In this document: positions 1 through 8,494 of the stretch, piece by piece | Numbering within the stretch: position 1 is the first letter of the stretch | How the letters are laid out: each line of letters opens with the position of its first letter | Source: Shewanella sp. c952 | Lineage (GTDB): Bacteria; Pseudomonadota; Gammaproteobacteria; Enterobacterales; Shewanellaceae | Direction of reading: 5' to 3' | DNA length: 50,375 nucleotides | Assembly: GCF_019654975.1 (NCBI RefSeq) | Contig: NZ_BPEW01000033.1 | Location: forward strand, 1 to 50,375 | The notes under the pieces: model-generated | Databases searched by the model: none | Told to the model about the DNA's origin: nothing | What the model saw: only the letters and a program-made list of their open reading frames with translations | Made by a program: the position numbers and the translations under genes

Positions 1-1158
1 GAGGAGGAGCTCGGCAACTTAGAAAGCGCTAAAAAACTATTTGAACAAAGTTATTTATATTGGAAAATCAATAAAAACGACTCTGAACAAGCAATGGTAG
101 CTGTCAACATGGCTGGCACATTAATCAAACTAAGAAAGATTGAAAAAGCAAATCAACTTCTCAATGAGGCTGAATCTTTTGTATTACCAACAGACGAAGC
201 CTTTTACAGTTTTATGCACCTATTTAGGGCTCAAATACTCCTTGCAAATAACCAATTAAATGACGCACACCAAAGCCTTGCTATTGCCCGAAAAACCTTC
301 GAACGAGTTAAGAATATCAGAGGGCTAGCTGAATTACAGTTAGTCGAAAGCCAAGTATTCCTCAGCCAGAATAACTGGAAACAGGCCTACCTATCCCTTA
401 ACGAATATGTAAGGCAACACAAAAAGCTCGATACTAAACGGCTATCGAGTTATACCACTGAAATGCGTACTCGCTTCAATGCTGATCAAATTGAGGCCGA
501 GAACCGCCATCTAATAGAAAACCAACACCTTAGAGAAATAGAGCTCGCTATGTTAGAGAAAAATGAAATCCTACAAGGGGTAATTATTTTACTCGGTAGC
601 TTTCTCATAGTCATCGTATCTTTCTTTGCTTATAAGCAATCTCAAAAGAATAAACTATTGTCAGCATTAGCATTAACTGATGATTTGACCAAATTGCCCA
701 ATCGTCGCTATATCTATACCAAAGCACAACGTTGCTTTGAAGAAGCACAAAGAGCTGGATTGCCATTATCGGTAATTGCTTTTGACGCTGACAATTTTAA
801 ACTTGTTAATGACAACTTCGGCCATGAAGTCGGTGACCATGCGTTAAAGCTACTTGCCGATACCTGCCGTTTGATGCTCTTACCTAACCATCAAACTGCC
901 CGTGTTGGTGGAGAAGAGTTCTTGATCGTTTTACCTGAAACGGATAAAAATCAAGCTAATGACATTGCTCAGACCCTTATTAAGAAAGTTAGCGGGGCTG
1001 ATTTCAGCGAATTCCCACAGAATTTTGCGTTAACGATAAGCGCGGGAGTTGCCAGCCTAAATGCCACAGATAGTAAATTATCACAACTGCTAAAAAGAGC
1101 TGATGATGCTCTCTATCAAGCCAAGAGTGCTGGTCGAAACCAAGCAAAAATAGGCTAA
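1..1158 (+). CDS. GGDEF diguanylate cyclase, membrane-anchored, 5' end outside window
   Basis: The reading frame is open from the first base of the window (EEELGNLESAKKLF...), so the gene is cut at its 5' end and the ATG at 94 is internal. The visible 385 residues hold helical, TPR-like repeats, a charged coiled-coil stretch, one membrane segment (about nt 577-636, GVIILLGSFLIVIVSFFAYK) and a C-terminal GGDEF domain with an intact GGEEF signature at nt 907-921. The family makes cyclic di-GMP from two GTP at the inner face of the membrane. No RxxD inhibitory site lies at the expected place before GGEEF, so product feedback is probably absent. The TPR part likely faces the periplasm as a sensor; that is inference from the topology. 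Signal and targets are unknown. Confidence 0.9.
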   Translation, partial: EEELGNLESAKKLFEQSYLYWKINKNDSEQAMVAVNMAGTLIKLRKIEKANQLLNEAESFVLPTDEAFYSFMHLFRAQILLANNQLNDAHQSLAIARKTFERVKNIRGLAELQLVESQVFLSQNNWKQAYLSLNEYVRQHKKLDTKRLSSYTTEMRTRFNADQIEAENRHLIENQHLREIELAMLEKNEILQGVIILLGSFLIVIVSFFAYKQSQKNKLLSALALTDDLTKLPNRRYIYTKAQRCFEEAQRAGLPLSVIAFDADNFKLVNDNFGHEVGDHALKLLADTCRLMLLPNHQTARVGGEEFLIVLPETDKNQANDIAQTLIKKVSGADFSEFPQNFALTISAGVASLNATDSKLSQLLKRADDALYQAKSAGRNQAKIG

Positions 1159-1230
1159 AAGAAGGCAAAACACCTATTATCCTCCAAGAACTGCTATTAT
1201 TAGCCGCTACTTCGAGCAGTTAATAGAGCT

Positions 1231-2415
1231 ATGTCAGACACTCCTTCACAATTAGCATCCTTAGATTCCTTGACGCCCACTTTACTTGGCGAATTAGCCC
1301 TTAAAATCAAAACTTGGGGACAAGAATTAGGCTTTGCACAAATTGGTATTTGCGATACTGATTTAACTGCCGAAGAGCCCAAACTGCAACAGTGGTTAGA
1401 CAATGACTATCACGGTGAAATGGGTTACATGGCTAACCATGGCATGATGCGCGCGAGACCTCATGAGCTTCACCCCGGTACAAGGCGTGTTATCTCAGCA
1501 CGCATGAATTACCTGCCACCCAATGCCGGTTTTGCAACAAATTTGAAAGATCCAAATTTAGGTTATATTTCACGTTATGCTGGTGGTCGTGATTACCACA
1601 AGATGATCCGTAATCGACTTAAGAAATTAGGCGATAAAGTGGAAACAGAGCTTAAGCAGATGGGGTTTAGCCAACCTAACTCACGCCCCTTTGTCGATTC
1701 AGCGCCGATACTTGAACGCCCACTAGCAGATAAAGCTGGCTTAGGCTGGACAGGTAAACACAGCCTATTGCTAAATAGCGATGCTGGCAGTTGGTTCTTT
1801 CTGGGAGAACTGTTTATTGACCTTCCACTGCCTGTCGATGTGCCTGTTAAAGCAGACTGTAACACCTGTGTAGCCTGTATTAAGTCTTGCCCTACCAATG
1901 CCATCGTAGAGCCTTATATCGTTGATGGCCGTCGCTGCATATCCTATCTCACCATAGAGCTACAAGGTGCTATTCCTGTTGAGTTTCGCCAAGCAATTGG
2001 CAACCGCATCTATGGCTGTGATGACTGTCAACTGGTCTGCCCGGTTAATAGCCAAGCGCCTATTACTAATGAGCAAGACTTTCATACCCGTGAGCCATTA
2101 CAGCAACCTGAGTTGTTGTCTTTATTCGCATGGAGTGAAAAGGAGTTTTTGAAACTCACCGAAGGCAGCGCGATTCGCCGCATTGGCCACAAGCGCTGGT
2201 TACGCAACATAGCCATAGCCCTTGGAAATGCCCCAACAAACGCGTCGATTATTACAGCGCTAGAATCGAGAAAGCTCTCTGAGGAAGTGGACGAGGTGGT
2301 GAGTGAACATATCGACTGGGCACTTGAGCAACAACATGCTAAACAGGCAGAGCTAAGCCGCAAAACTCAGCGAGTGATCCGCACAGTAGAAAAGGGGTTA
2401 GCACGTGATGCCTAA
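1231..2415 (+). CDS. queG: Epoxyqueuosine reductase QueG
   Basis: Cobalamin- and Fe-S-dependent enzyme that reduces epoxyqueuosine to queuosine at the wobble base of GUN-anticodon tRNAs, in the cytoplasm. At 394 residues it is slightly longer than E. coli QueG and can be aligned with it throughout. The conserved FVDSAPILERPLA segment carries the catalytic aspartate (about residue 156). Two ferredoxin-like cysteine groups follow (CNTCVACIKSCP from residue 210, CDDCQLVCP from residue 263), and the protein ends in the typical VEKGLARDA. The ATG at 1231 has only a weak GAG upstream, but it gives the expected N-terminus. It lies 72 bases after the GGDEF gene and is probably transcribed on its own. 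Confidence 0.97.
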   Translation: MSDTPSQLASLDSLTPTLLGELALKIKTWGQELGFAQIGICDTDLTAEEPKLQQWLDNDYHGEMGYMANHGMMRARPHELHPGTRRVISARMNYLPPNAGFATNLKDPNLGYISRYAGGRDYHKMIRNRLKKLGDKVETELKQMGFSQPNSRPFVDSAPILERPLADKAGLGWTGKHSLLLNSDAGSWFFLGELFIDLPLPVDVPVKADCNTCVACIKSCPTNAIVEPYIVDGRRCISYLTIELQGAIPVEFRQAIGNRIYGCDDCQLVCPVNSQAPITNEQDFHTREPLQQPELLSLFAWSEKEFLKLTEGSAIRRIGHKRWLRNIAIALGNAPTNASIITALESRKLSEEVDEVVSEHIDWALEQQHAKQAELSRKTQRVIRTVEKGLARDA

Positions 2416-2454
2416 CCCATTTCAAGCTAATCTTTAATCGACTGAGCAAGATGA

Positions 2455-2664
2455 TTATTTAGGGTTGAGTGTAAAACCAACTTTTACTGTTACTTGCCAA
2501 TGAGCAATCATTCCCTCTTCTAAATGCCCTCGAGTTTCGGTTACCTGAAACCACCTTAAATGCTGCAGTGATTCATTGGCGGCAGCGATAGCATTCTTAA
2601 TCGCTTCATCAGAGCTAATAGGCGAAGAACCAGTAAGCTCAATAATCTTGTAAGTATGACTCAT
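2455..2664 (-). CDS. Dodecin family flavin-binding protein
   Basis: A 69-residue protein that starts MSHTYKIIELTGSSP and contains the dodecin hallmarks: SSDEAIKNAIAAA helix, the WFQVTETRGH strand and a final WQVTVKVGFTL strand. Dodecins assemble as hollow dodecamers that store or buffer flavins in the cytoplasm. The frame is open further upstream to 2769, but the ATG at 2664 has a GGAG eight bases before it and gives the normal family length, so I chose it. It faces queG tail to tail. No partner gene is evident; flavin buffering is family knowledge, not shown here. Confidence 0.92.
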   Translation of the reverse strand: MSHTYKIIELTGSSPISSDEAIKNAIAAANESLQHLRWFQVTETRGHLEEGMIAHWQVTVKVGFTLNPK

Positions 2665-2781
2665 AACAAGCTCCAGCAGGGTAAACACAATTGTGTTTAC
2701 CAGTATAGAACACCTGCCAGAGAGAGAAGGTTTTTGCAATCTCAGATAAAATACCTTGAGTTTAGTCATGCTACCAAAATG

Positions 2782-2808
2782 AAAAGGTAACCAATTCGGT
2801 TACCTTTT
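2782..2808 (-). terminator. Stem-loop after the scs operon
   Basis: Arms aaaaggtaacc and ggttacctttt pair across an aattc loop, 27 bases beyond the stop of the scsD-like gene. Runs of T flank both sides, so it may stop transcription in either direction and also shield the dodecin gene. Confidence 0.7.
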
Positions 2809-2834
2809 TGTTAGCATATATTCGACTTAGCCAC

Positions 2835-3359
2835 TTAGGCTAGCAACATCCGCCACCACATCCCCGGCAAGCTAGTAAAACCGCTGGTATAGAACTGCAA
2901 TTGGCCATCTTTAATCACCATCAATGTCGGCGTCACACTGACCGACCAATGATGAGATAGTTGCCCTTTCTCATCGTTAATCACTGCAAAGTCATACTGC
3001 TTGTGCTTCAAGTACTGGCTAAGCTTTTCATCTGCTCCGGAGTTCATCGCCACTGTAACCACTGAGTATTGGCTTGCCATAATATCGACCGATGGGCTAA
3101 CAAAGCTACATACAGGGCACCATGTTCCCCAAAAATAAACCAACACCGGCTCTTGATAGCTCATAGCGAGAATATCAACGGCATTGCCATTGAGCGTCAT
3201 AGCTTGTAAGTCTGGTAAATTGTCAGTTGGAATATCTCGACTACGCCACAGATCAATCGCAGCTGAGAACAAAGTGAAAACCACCAGCATCAGCATTAGC
3301 TGTTTTGCCCAGTTTAGCACTCTGACTAACATTGGCTTTGAAGGTGCTTTCTTATCCAT
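2835..3359 (-). CDS. TlpA/ScsD-like membrane-anchored thioredoxin
   Basis: A 174-residue protein with one N-terminal membrane helix (LMLMLVVFTLFSAAIDLW, about residues 21-38) and a periplasmic thioredoxin fold whose active site is WCPVC (C81, C84). ScsD-type proteins are membrane-tethered periplasmic thiol reductases that work with ScsB and ScsC. The start was set at 3359: this ATG overlaps the stop of the scsC-like gene by eight bases (ATGGATAA), which suggests translational coupling. An upstream in-frame start would bury the gene deep in scsC. It is the last gene of the operon and is followed by a terminator-like hairpin. Electron donor from ScsB is inference from operon context. Confidence 0.88.
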   Translation of the reverse strand: MDKKAPSKPMLVRVLNWAKQLMLMLVVFTLFSAAIDLWRSRDIPTDNLPDLQAMTLNGNAVDILAMSYQEPVLVYFWGTWCPVCSFVSPSVDIMASQYSVVTVAMNSGADEKLSQYLKHKQYDFAVINDEKGQLSHHWSVSVTPTLMVIKDGQLQFYTSGFTSLPGMWWRMLLA

Positions 3360-4137
3360 CCTTTTGATCCTCCAGCGCACTCTCAACGGCTTTTTTAAGT
3401 GTTTCAAAAGGTACTAAACCTGGAATAACTTGTTCGCCAATAATCATACTCGGTGTGCCGCGAAAGCCAAGCTGGCGCATTAGTTGTAGATTATTATCAA
3501 CAATACTATCGACTCGACTGTCTTTCTGATTTAACCAATCCTGTGTTTTGGTTAACTTAGCCACTTTAGCAATGATTGCTGAGTCGAGTCTTCGCGGAGC
3601 CGCCATCAAAGTATCTTTAAGTGCTAAGTATTTTTCCGGCTCATTCAACCAAACTGTTTGCGCCAAATCTACAGCGTCTTTAGCGCCTTTTCCTTGCAAT
3701 GGTACCATTTTGATTATGATTTTTAACTGTGGAAACTCAGTCATTAATTTGTCCAATTCAGGCTCTAACTTCTTACAGTAAGGACAATTAAAGTCAGTAA
3801 AGTAAACCATGGTGAGCCCTGGTTTTTCTGCACCTTTCCATGGATCCGTTTTGGAATTAAACAGAGATTGCTGGTGTTGTTCAATAAGCGATTTCACACT
3901 GGCTTGTTGTGAGCCTTGTTCACGAATTTGCATTGCAATCAAAGCTTCTTTAAGTAAATCAGGGTCATTAACCAGCATCTCTTTAACTATTGCTCTTACC
4001 TCTTGTTGCTGTGCAGTACTAAGACTCGTATCAGCTGCAATTACAGCTGTATGACTCATCGCTTGAATCGTAATAAATGCGGCAATGATGGCTAATGTCA
4101 CGCCAATAATGGCTTTAATCTTTATGGTGAAATTCAT
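3352..4137 (-). CDS. scsC: ScsC-like DsbA-family periplasmic thiol-disulfide protein
   Basis: 261 residues: an N-terminal signal/anchor segment (about residues 9-34), a helical N-terminal domain rich in Q and E, then a DsbA-type thioredoxin fold with FTDFNCPYCKKLEP (C118, C121) and a cis-proline loop GTPSMI. The helical leader before the thioredoxin fold resembles the oligomerisation region of ScsC and Com1-like proteins. Such proteins isomerise or reduce disulfides in periplasmic substrates, and in enterobacteria are linked to copper tolerance. It lies between scsB- and scsD-like genes on the same strand, so redox cycling by the DsbD-like ScsB is the likely mode. The symbol is assigned by context and family, with moderate certainty. 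Confidence 0.88.
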   Translation of the reverse strand: MNFTIKIKAIIGVTLAIIAAFITIQAMSHTAVIAADTSLSTAQQQEVRAIVKEMLVNDPDLLKEALIAMQIREQGSQQASVKSLIEQHQQSLFNSKTDPWKGAEKPGLTMVYFTDFNCPYCKKLEPELDKLMTEFPQLKIIIKMVPLQGKGAKDAVDLAQTVWLNEPEKYLALKDTLMAAPRRLDSAIIAKVAKLTKTQDWLNQKDSRVDSIVDNNLQLMRQLGFRGTPSMIIGEQVIPGLVPFETLKKAVESALEDQKDG

Positions 4138-4224
4138 CTAATTATTCTCTTTAAAAACGGCTATTGACGGCCTTCAACGTGCCCGTTGGCGATTATCAAT
4201 AACAGTGTTCAATAATTGGGGAGC

Positions 4225-4246
4225 TCGCTAGCGTTGACGCTAGCGA
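4225..4246 (-). other. Perfect inverted repeat between scsB and scsC
   Basis: Arms tcgctagcg and cgctagcga flank a ttga loop in the 131-base gap between scsB and scsC. On the minus strand it is not followed by a T-run, so it looks more like an mRNA-stability or partial-attenuation hairpin than a full terminator. Its role is inferred from position only. Confidence 0.55.
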
Positions 4247-4268
4247 ATAAGATCTTTAAGCAAGTTGA

Positions 4269-6326
4269 TTACAACTGAGCTGAAGCCTGATTGATCGCAT
4301 CGACCACTTGCTTTGATGTAAGGATGACCGGTAATTCAATCCCATCAGGCGCATTAGGTCCATAAACCACATTAAACGGCACCCCAAAGCGATTATGACT
4401 CTGCAAATAGCCTGTTATCGCTGCTGACGGTTTAGTCCAGTCACCAATGACTAGGTCTATATCTGCTTGTTTTAAGCGGCTGTACACTGGATCTTGTAAG
4501 ATGACACCGACTTTGTTGGCTTTACAGGTAATGCACCAATCAGCGGTCACATCGACAAACACGGTTTGTCCTTTAGCGACTTTGGCCTGAATGTCAGTTT
4601 GCTGCAATGGTGTCCACTCAAGATCGGTCGGTAGCGGGCTAGCCCATCTATCTGAAGTCGCAAATGCGGTTACAGCACTGAGTAGAATGCTAATACTTAT
4701 GGTGGCGATAACGGCGGCAGAACCATATAATTTCGCCATTAAGATGACAAATAACAGCACTAATATCGCTGCAATAGCCCAAAGAATGCCTGTTGAGATG
4801 AAGTTTGCTAACAAACTTATTAACCAAAGACTTGTGAGTAACAGTAAGCCAGCAAAAATAACTTTAACAATGCTCATCCAGCGCCCAGGTTTTGGAAAGT
4901 AATTAGCCACTTGAGGAACTGCTGCAACCAATAACCATGGCAATGCCATTCCTACTGCTAATGCTGTAAATATAACAAACAGACTGACCACGTCAGCCCC
5001 TAATGCAAAAGCAACCGCGGTACCCAAAAATGGCGCACTACAAGGCGTAGCTAATAGTGTGGCAAACATGCCTTGTAAGAAGTGACCACGATTATCATTG
5101 CCACCGCTGGTCGCGAGCTTTGTCTGCAAGCTCGACGGCAGATTTATCTCAAATGCTCCTAACATATTGATGGCAAATACCGAGGTAACCAGTGCCATAA
5201 AACCAATAAACCATGGGTTTTGGAACTGAACGCCCCACCCTATTGCTTGCCCCGTCATTTTCAAACCGACAATGAATGCTGCCAACAACCAAAATGAGAC
5301 CAAAATTCCTAGCGCTGACGCTAAAAATTGCTGCCTAATTTGGGTTTTATTAAGATCCGGGGCCGCCACTACAGCACTTAACTTCATCCCCAATACAGGT
5401 AATACACATGGCATCACGTTTAGGATTAAACCACCAAGTAATGCTATCAGCATCATTGTCCATAATGGGGAGCTGCGATTAACAATATCCGTGGCTATCA
5501 CAACGGCACCATACTCAATCGCGTTTTCAGCTTCGATAACTGTCACGTTTAAACTTTTACCAATAACATCAGTTTCGCCTAACCAGCTACTACCGTCGAA
5601 AACAGCTGTAAGCTGCCTGCTCCCCAGCTCATCCTTACTTGTCTCCAAACGTTTAAGCTTAAAACTAACATCGGGTTCACCATCAATAATCACTTGTGGA
5701 TATTGCCATTCCCCCTCTTTCAGTAATACTTGAAGTTGCTGCTTTGAATTATCCCATCCAAGATTGATATCGGCCGATGTTTTACGTTGTGGTACGCTGA
5801 CTTTTGCCTTGTTATAGGCAAACATGGCCCCAGGGTCTGCTGTTATGGTTTTCAGGTCAATATCTAGGTTTATGTCGTAATCAGTTAACACACAGATATT
5901 GGTGCAACTCGATAAAGTAAGTAGCCCTTTAAGCTTCAGCGGCTGGTTAATATCTTTAACCTTCACCAGCATCGGAAAAACTACATCATGCTTATAACCA
6001 AATGTCTGCAAGCCAAGTAACGAAAAAGCTTCAGGTGCTGGCCAATCCCAGCTGACATCGGCAAGATTACCTGACTTATCCCATTTTATACTGGGAGCAA
6101 CGCCTCCCTCTCCTGGACTACGCCAGTAGGTTTTCCAGTCACCATCGAGTTTAACTTCTAACACTGCAGGCAATGTTTGATTGGCGGCATCGAGCTCGCC
6201 AGTCAGCATGAATTTAGCTGTTACTGGCGGATGATTTGGATTCTCAATCCAGCCAGTCGATTGGGAAAAAGCAGAGCTAGACAGTAGCAAGCTAAGCATA
6301 AGCAAAAAGTGTTTAATGATTTTCAA
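4269..6326 (-). CDS. scsB: ScsB/DsbD-family thiol:disulfide interchange protein
   Basis: 685 residues in the DsbD three-part plan. A signal peptide (residues 1-21) leads into a large periplasmic N-terminal domain with a C141/C145 pair (SSCTNICVLTDYD). Then comes an eight-helix-type membrane core with the two signature cysteines NVMPCVLPVLGMK (C307) and LLATPCSAPFLGT (C429). A C-terminal thioredoxin domain carries ADWCITCKANK (C598, C601). The family moves electrons from cytoplasmic thioredoxin across the inner membrane to periplasmic partners. The longer N-domain and the scsC/scsD neighbours favour ScsB over DsbD. Loss of copper tolerance on mutation is known in Salmonella; here it is inference. 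Confidence 0.92.
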   Translation of the reverse strand: MKIIKHFLLMLSLLLSSSAFSQSTGWIENPNHPPVTAKFMLTGELDAANQTLPAVLEVKLDGDWKTYWRSPGEGGVAPSIKWDKSGNLADVSWDWPAPEAFSLLGLQTFGYKHDVVFPMLVKVKDINQPLKLKGLLTLSSCTNICVLTDYDINLDIDLKTITADPGAMFAYNKAKVSVPQRKTSADINLGWDNSKQQLQVLLKEGEWQYPQVIIDGEPDVSFKLKRLETSKDELGSRQLTAVFDGSSWLGETDVIGKSLNVTVIEAENAIEYGAVVIATDIVNRSSPLWTMMLIALLGGLILNVMPCVLPVLGMKLSAVVAAPDLNKTQIRQQFLASALGILVSFWLLAAFIVGLKMTGQAIGWGVQFQNPWFIGFMALVTSVFAINMLGAFEINLPSSLQTKLATSGGNDNRGHFLQGMFATLLATPCSAPFLGTAVAFALGADVVSLFVIFTALAVGMALPWLLVAAVPQVANYFPKPGRWMSIVKVIFAGLLLLTSLWLISLLANFISTGILWAIAAILVLLFVILMAKLYGSAAVIATISISILLSAVTAFATSDRWASPLPTDLEWTPLQQTDIQAKVAKGQTVFVDVTADWCITCKANKVGVILQDPVYSRLKQADIDLVIGDWTKPSAAITGYLQSHNRFGVPFNVVYGPNAPDGIELPVILTSKQVVDAINQASAQL

Positions 6327-6515
6327 TTTCGTCTCCGCAGCGACATATAACTTGGGGCTAAAAAGAGTTTAAGCCCTCGCATCCAGTCATTGTGCCGTCA
6401 GTGCATGTGTCAGAGGATTACCCATATTGGTAAACCAATTAAAGTAAAAGAATTCAAAAGCGCATATCAGCTCAATTTAACGATAAACATCATAGCTGTA
6501 TATGCATAAGCGAGG

Positions 6516-6935
6516 TTATTCTTGAAAACGGCAAAAACACAGATGTATTCGCCTGGGTTTTGGCAAAATAGGGACATCGAAAAAACGAGATAACTGCCTA
6601 AAAGTACTCGGTAATAGAGGGATTAAAAACAGCAAAAAAAGAACAAGATTTAAATTGGGTTCATCCATACAAACCCGCAGTGACTTTTCAGAAAGTTCAC
6701 AAGACTGCAGACTTAACGCCTCTAAAGACTGGAATTCAGTCTGGCTTTGTAAACTCAATTGCGGGGCTTCTTTGTCGACAAGCTGATTGATACTGCGCAA
6801 TATTCCACTATTTTGCATCAAACACAGAATAACCAGCACAGTAAAAACTATGACGATTGAATTTCTAGTGGTTGCTGTTTTGAAAAGTAAGCGGATAACG
6901 CACTCCAAATATGTATCCATGATTACCGACATCAT
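6516..6935 (-). CDS. Small two-helix membrane protein of unknown function, head of scs operon
   Basis: I do not recognise this 139-residue protein. It has two predicted membrane segments (SIVIVFTVLVILCLMQ and NLVLFLLFLIPLLPS), a loop of about 55 residues between them with two cysteines eight residues apart (SCELSEKSLRVC), and a basic tail ending PRRIHLCFCRFQE with two more cysteines. It lies upstream of and on the same strand as the scsB-, scsC- and scsD-like genes, separated by 189 bases. The start is uncertain: ATG at 6935, 6932 or 6920 all fit and none has a strong ribosome site. The cysteine pairs suggest a redox substrate or metal-related accessory protein, but that is speculation. Confidence 0.65.
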   Translation of the reverse strand: MMSVIMDTYLECVIRLLFKTATTRNSIVIVFTVLVILCLMQNSGILRSINQLVDKEAPQLSLQSQTEFQSLEALSLQSCELSEKSLRVCMDEPNLNLVLFLLFLIPLLPSTFRQLSRFFDVPILPKPRRIHLCFCRFQE

Positions 6936-7124
6936 GCGGCAATTAAAGGATAAGACCGAGTTTTAGCGGATTTAGTTCATCACTAGACGAAAATATATTA
7001 GAGTACTGACCGACATTAACAAATAATGTTTTTTATAGGCATTTATCGTCTAAATAGTGGCCTGTAAAATACCAGTTTTAAGCATAATATTTCACGACTA
7101 AATCCCCCTAGGAACCCTATAACA

Positions 7125-7535
7125 ATGAGCCAATTTGTTACCGATAACAGCAAAGAGTTTGCCCAATCCGTTGAAGATAAAATTGCTGAGTTTAATTGGC
7201 AAAACTGGGAAGTATCAGAAAGACTCCCACTAGGGCTGAAACTAGAAAGTGACACCGGTGAGCTTTTGGCTGGCTTTTCTGGAAGAACCTTTGGCAACTG
7301 GCTAATGATTGATAATTTGTGGGTATCAGAAAGCCTGCGTGGGCAACAAATAGGCCACAAGCTACTTATAGAAGCGGAGCAGACTGCACGAGCTAAAGGT
7401 TGTAGCTATGCCATTTTGGATACATTGAATTTTCAAGCAAAGCCTTTCTATGAAGCTAGAGGCTATGAGGTTAAGTGGACACAGTTAGCATACCCGGAAA
7501 CCGGTTGTAAGTACTTCATGGTTAAAGCTTTGTAG
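7125..7535 (+). CDS. GNAT-family N-acetyltransferase
   Basis: 136 residues with the acetyl-CoA-binding motif A core LWVSESLRGQQIGHKLLIEA (the R/QxxGxG/A-type loop at RGQQIG) and motif B with YEARGYEV near the C-terminus. The family acetylates primary amines of small molecules or proteins using acetyl-CoA in the cytoplasm. The substrate cannot be told from the sequence. It is a single-gene unit: divergent from the small membrane protein at its 5' side and convergent with prmC, with a shared hairpin terminator between them. Confidence 0.9.
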   Translation: MSQFVTDNSKEFAQSVEDKIAEFNWQNWEVSERLPLGLKLESDTGELLAGFSGRTFGNWLMIDNLWVSESLRGQQIGHKLLIEAEQTARAKGCSYAILDTLNFQAKPFYEARGYEVKWTQLAYPETGCKYFMVKAL

Positions 7536-7555
7536 CCATTGCTGATAGCAACAAA

Positions 7556-7578
7556 AAAGGCACTTATAAAGTGCCTTT
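7556..7578. terminator. Bidirectional terminator between GNAT gene and prmC
   Basis: Arms aaaggcact and agtgccttt around a tataa loop, A-rich before and T-rich after, in the gap between two convergent genes. Confidence 0.85.
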
Positions 7579-7611
7579 CTATCCAGAATCGATTTGCTAT
7601 CTTTGACTTTG

Positions 7612-8454
7612 CTATCTAGGCCAGCGACCTATGGTGCAACGGTCATTACTACCAAAGTCTCTTACTGTTGCGACGTTTTCATAGCCCAGCTCAATCAACT
7701 TCTCTCTCAGCTCAATCGCTTGTTGGTAACCGTGCTCAAGCAGCAAATAACCACCTGGGGTTAAATAATCACGAGCACAGCTGGCAATATGAAACAGATC
7801 AGCAAAACCTTTTAAGGGGGCAGTCAATGCGCTCTGTGGTTCAAAACGTACATCGCCTTGGGACAGGTGCTCATCTTCTTCATCAATATAAGGTGGGTTA
7901 GAAACGATTAAATTAAAATCGTAACACTCTACCGCATCAAACCAATCACTTTGAAACACATCAACATGCTCAAGCTTCAAGTTAATTCTATTTTCAATCG
8001 CCAGTGCCACCGCCTCTTCGACTTTGTCGATAGCGCACACTTGCCACTCATTACGCTCATGAGCGAGTGATAATGCAATCGCCCCGGTTCCTGTCCCTAA
8101 ATCCAATACACGGGCATTTTCAGCCAAAGGAAGATTAAGGGCTGTTTCTACCAAAATTTCAGTATCAGGCCTTGGGATCAACGTCGTTGGATTAACCCTA
8201 AACGGTAGCGACCAAAACTCTCTTTCTCCCACAATGTGAGCAATGGGGTTACCGCGAAGACGTTTGGCTAGCATCTGTTTAAATTCGGAGACTTGCGCCG
8301 AATCTAAGCTCTTCTCTGGCCAAGTATAAATATAGCTACGAGGTTTATTAATAATATGTAGCAACATCACCTCAGCATCCAGCGAGGCTGAATCTGAAAT
8401 AGCGTTTAATTGAGAAGAGGCCCATTTTAGGGCCCCTGATATAGTCAATTGCAA
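7612..8454 (-). CDS. prmC: Peptide chain release factor N5-glutamine methyltransferase PrmC
   Basis: 280 residues, close to the E. coli length. It has an N-terminal helical domain, the AdoMet loop VLDLGTGTGAIALSLA (about residues 116-131) and the glutamine-binding SNPPY motif (NPPY at 186-189). It methylates the glutamine of the GGQ motif in release factors RF1 and RF2, which raises termination efficiency. It follows prfA, which encodes one of its substrates, by 40 bases on the same strand, as in E. coli, so the hemA-prfA-prmC genes likely form one transcript. Confidence 0.97.
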   Translation of the reverse strand: MQLTISGALKWASSQLNAISDSASLDAEVMLLHIINKPRSYIYTWPEKSLDSAQVSEFKQMLAKRLRGNPIAHIVGEREFWSLPFRVNPTTLIPRPDTEILVETALNLPLAENARVLDLGTGTGAIALSLAHERNEWQVCAIDKVEEAVALAIENRINLKLEHVDVFQSDWFDAVECYDFNLIVSNPPYIDEEDEHLSQGDVRFEPQSALTAPLKGFADLFHIASCARDYLTPGGYLLLEHGYQQAIELREKLIELGYENVATVRDFGSNDRCTIGRWPR

Positions 8455-8494
8455 GGAATGTCCTTATTCATCGAATAACGATAGAACTGAGCTG

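Noticed and set aside
5272..5733. A 153-codon plus-strand open frame
   Set aside because: It lies wholly antisense within scsB, whose domains and cysteines are complete. Composition is typical of a shadow frame.
6426..6439. Small palindrome attgg-taaa-ccaat upstream of scsB as a metal-regulator operator
   Set aside because: Five-base arms in AT-rich DNA are expected by chance, and it does not match the MerR-type copper operator form I know.
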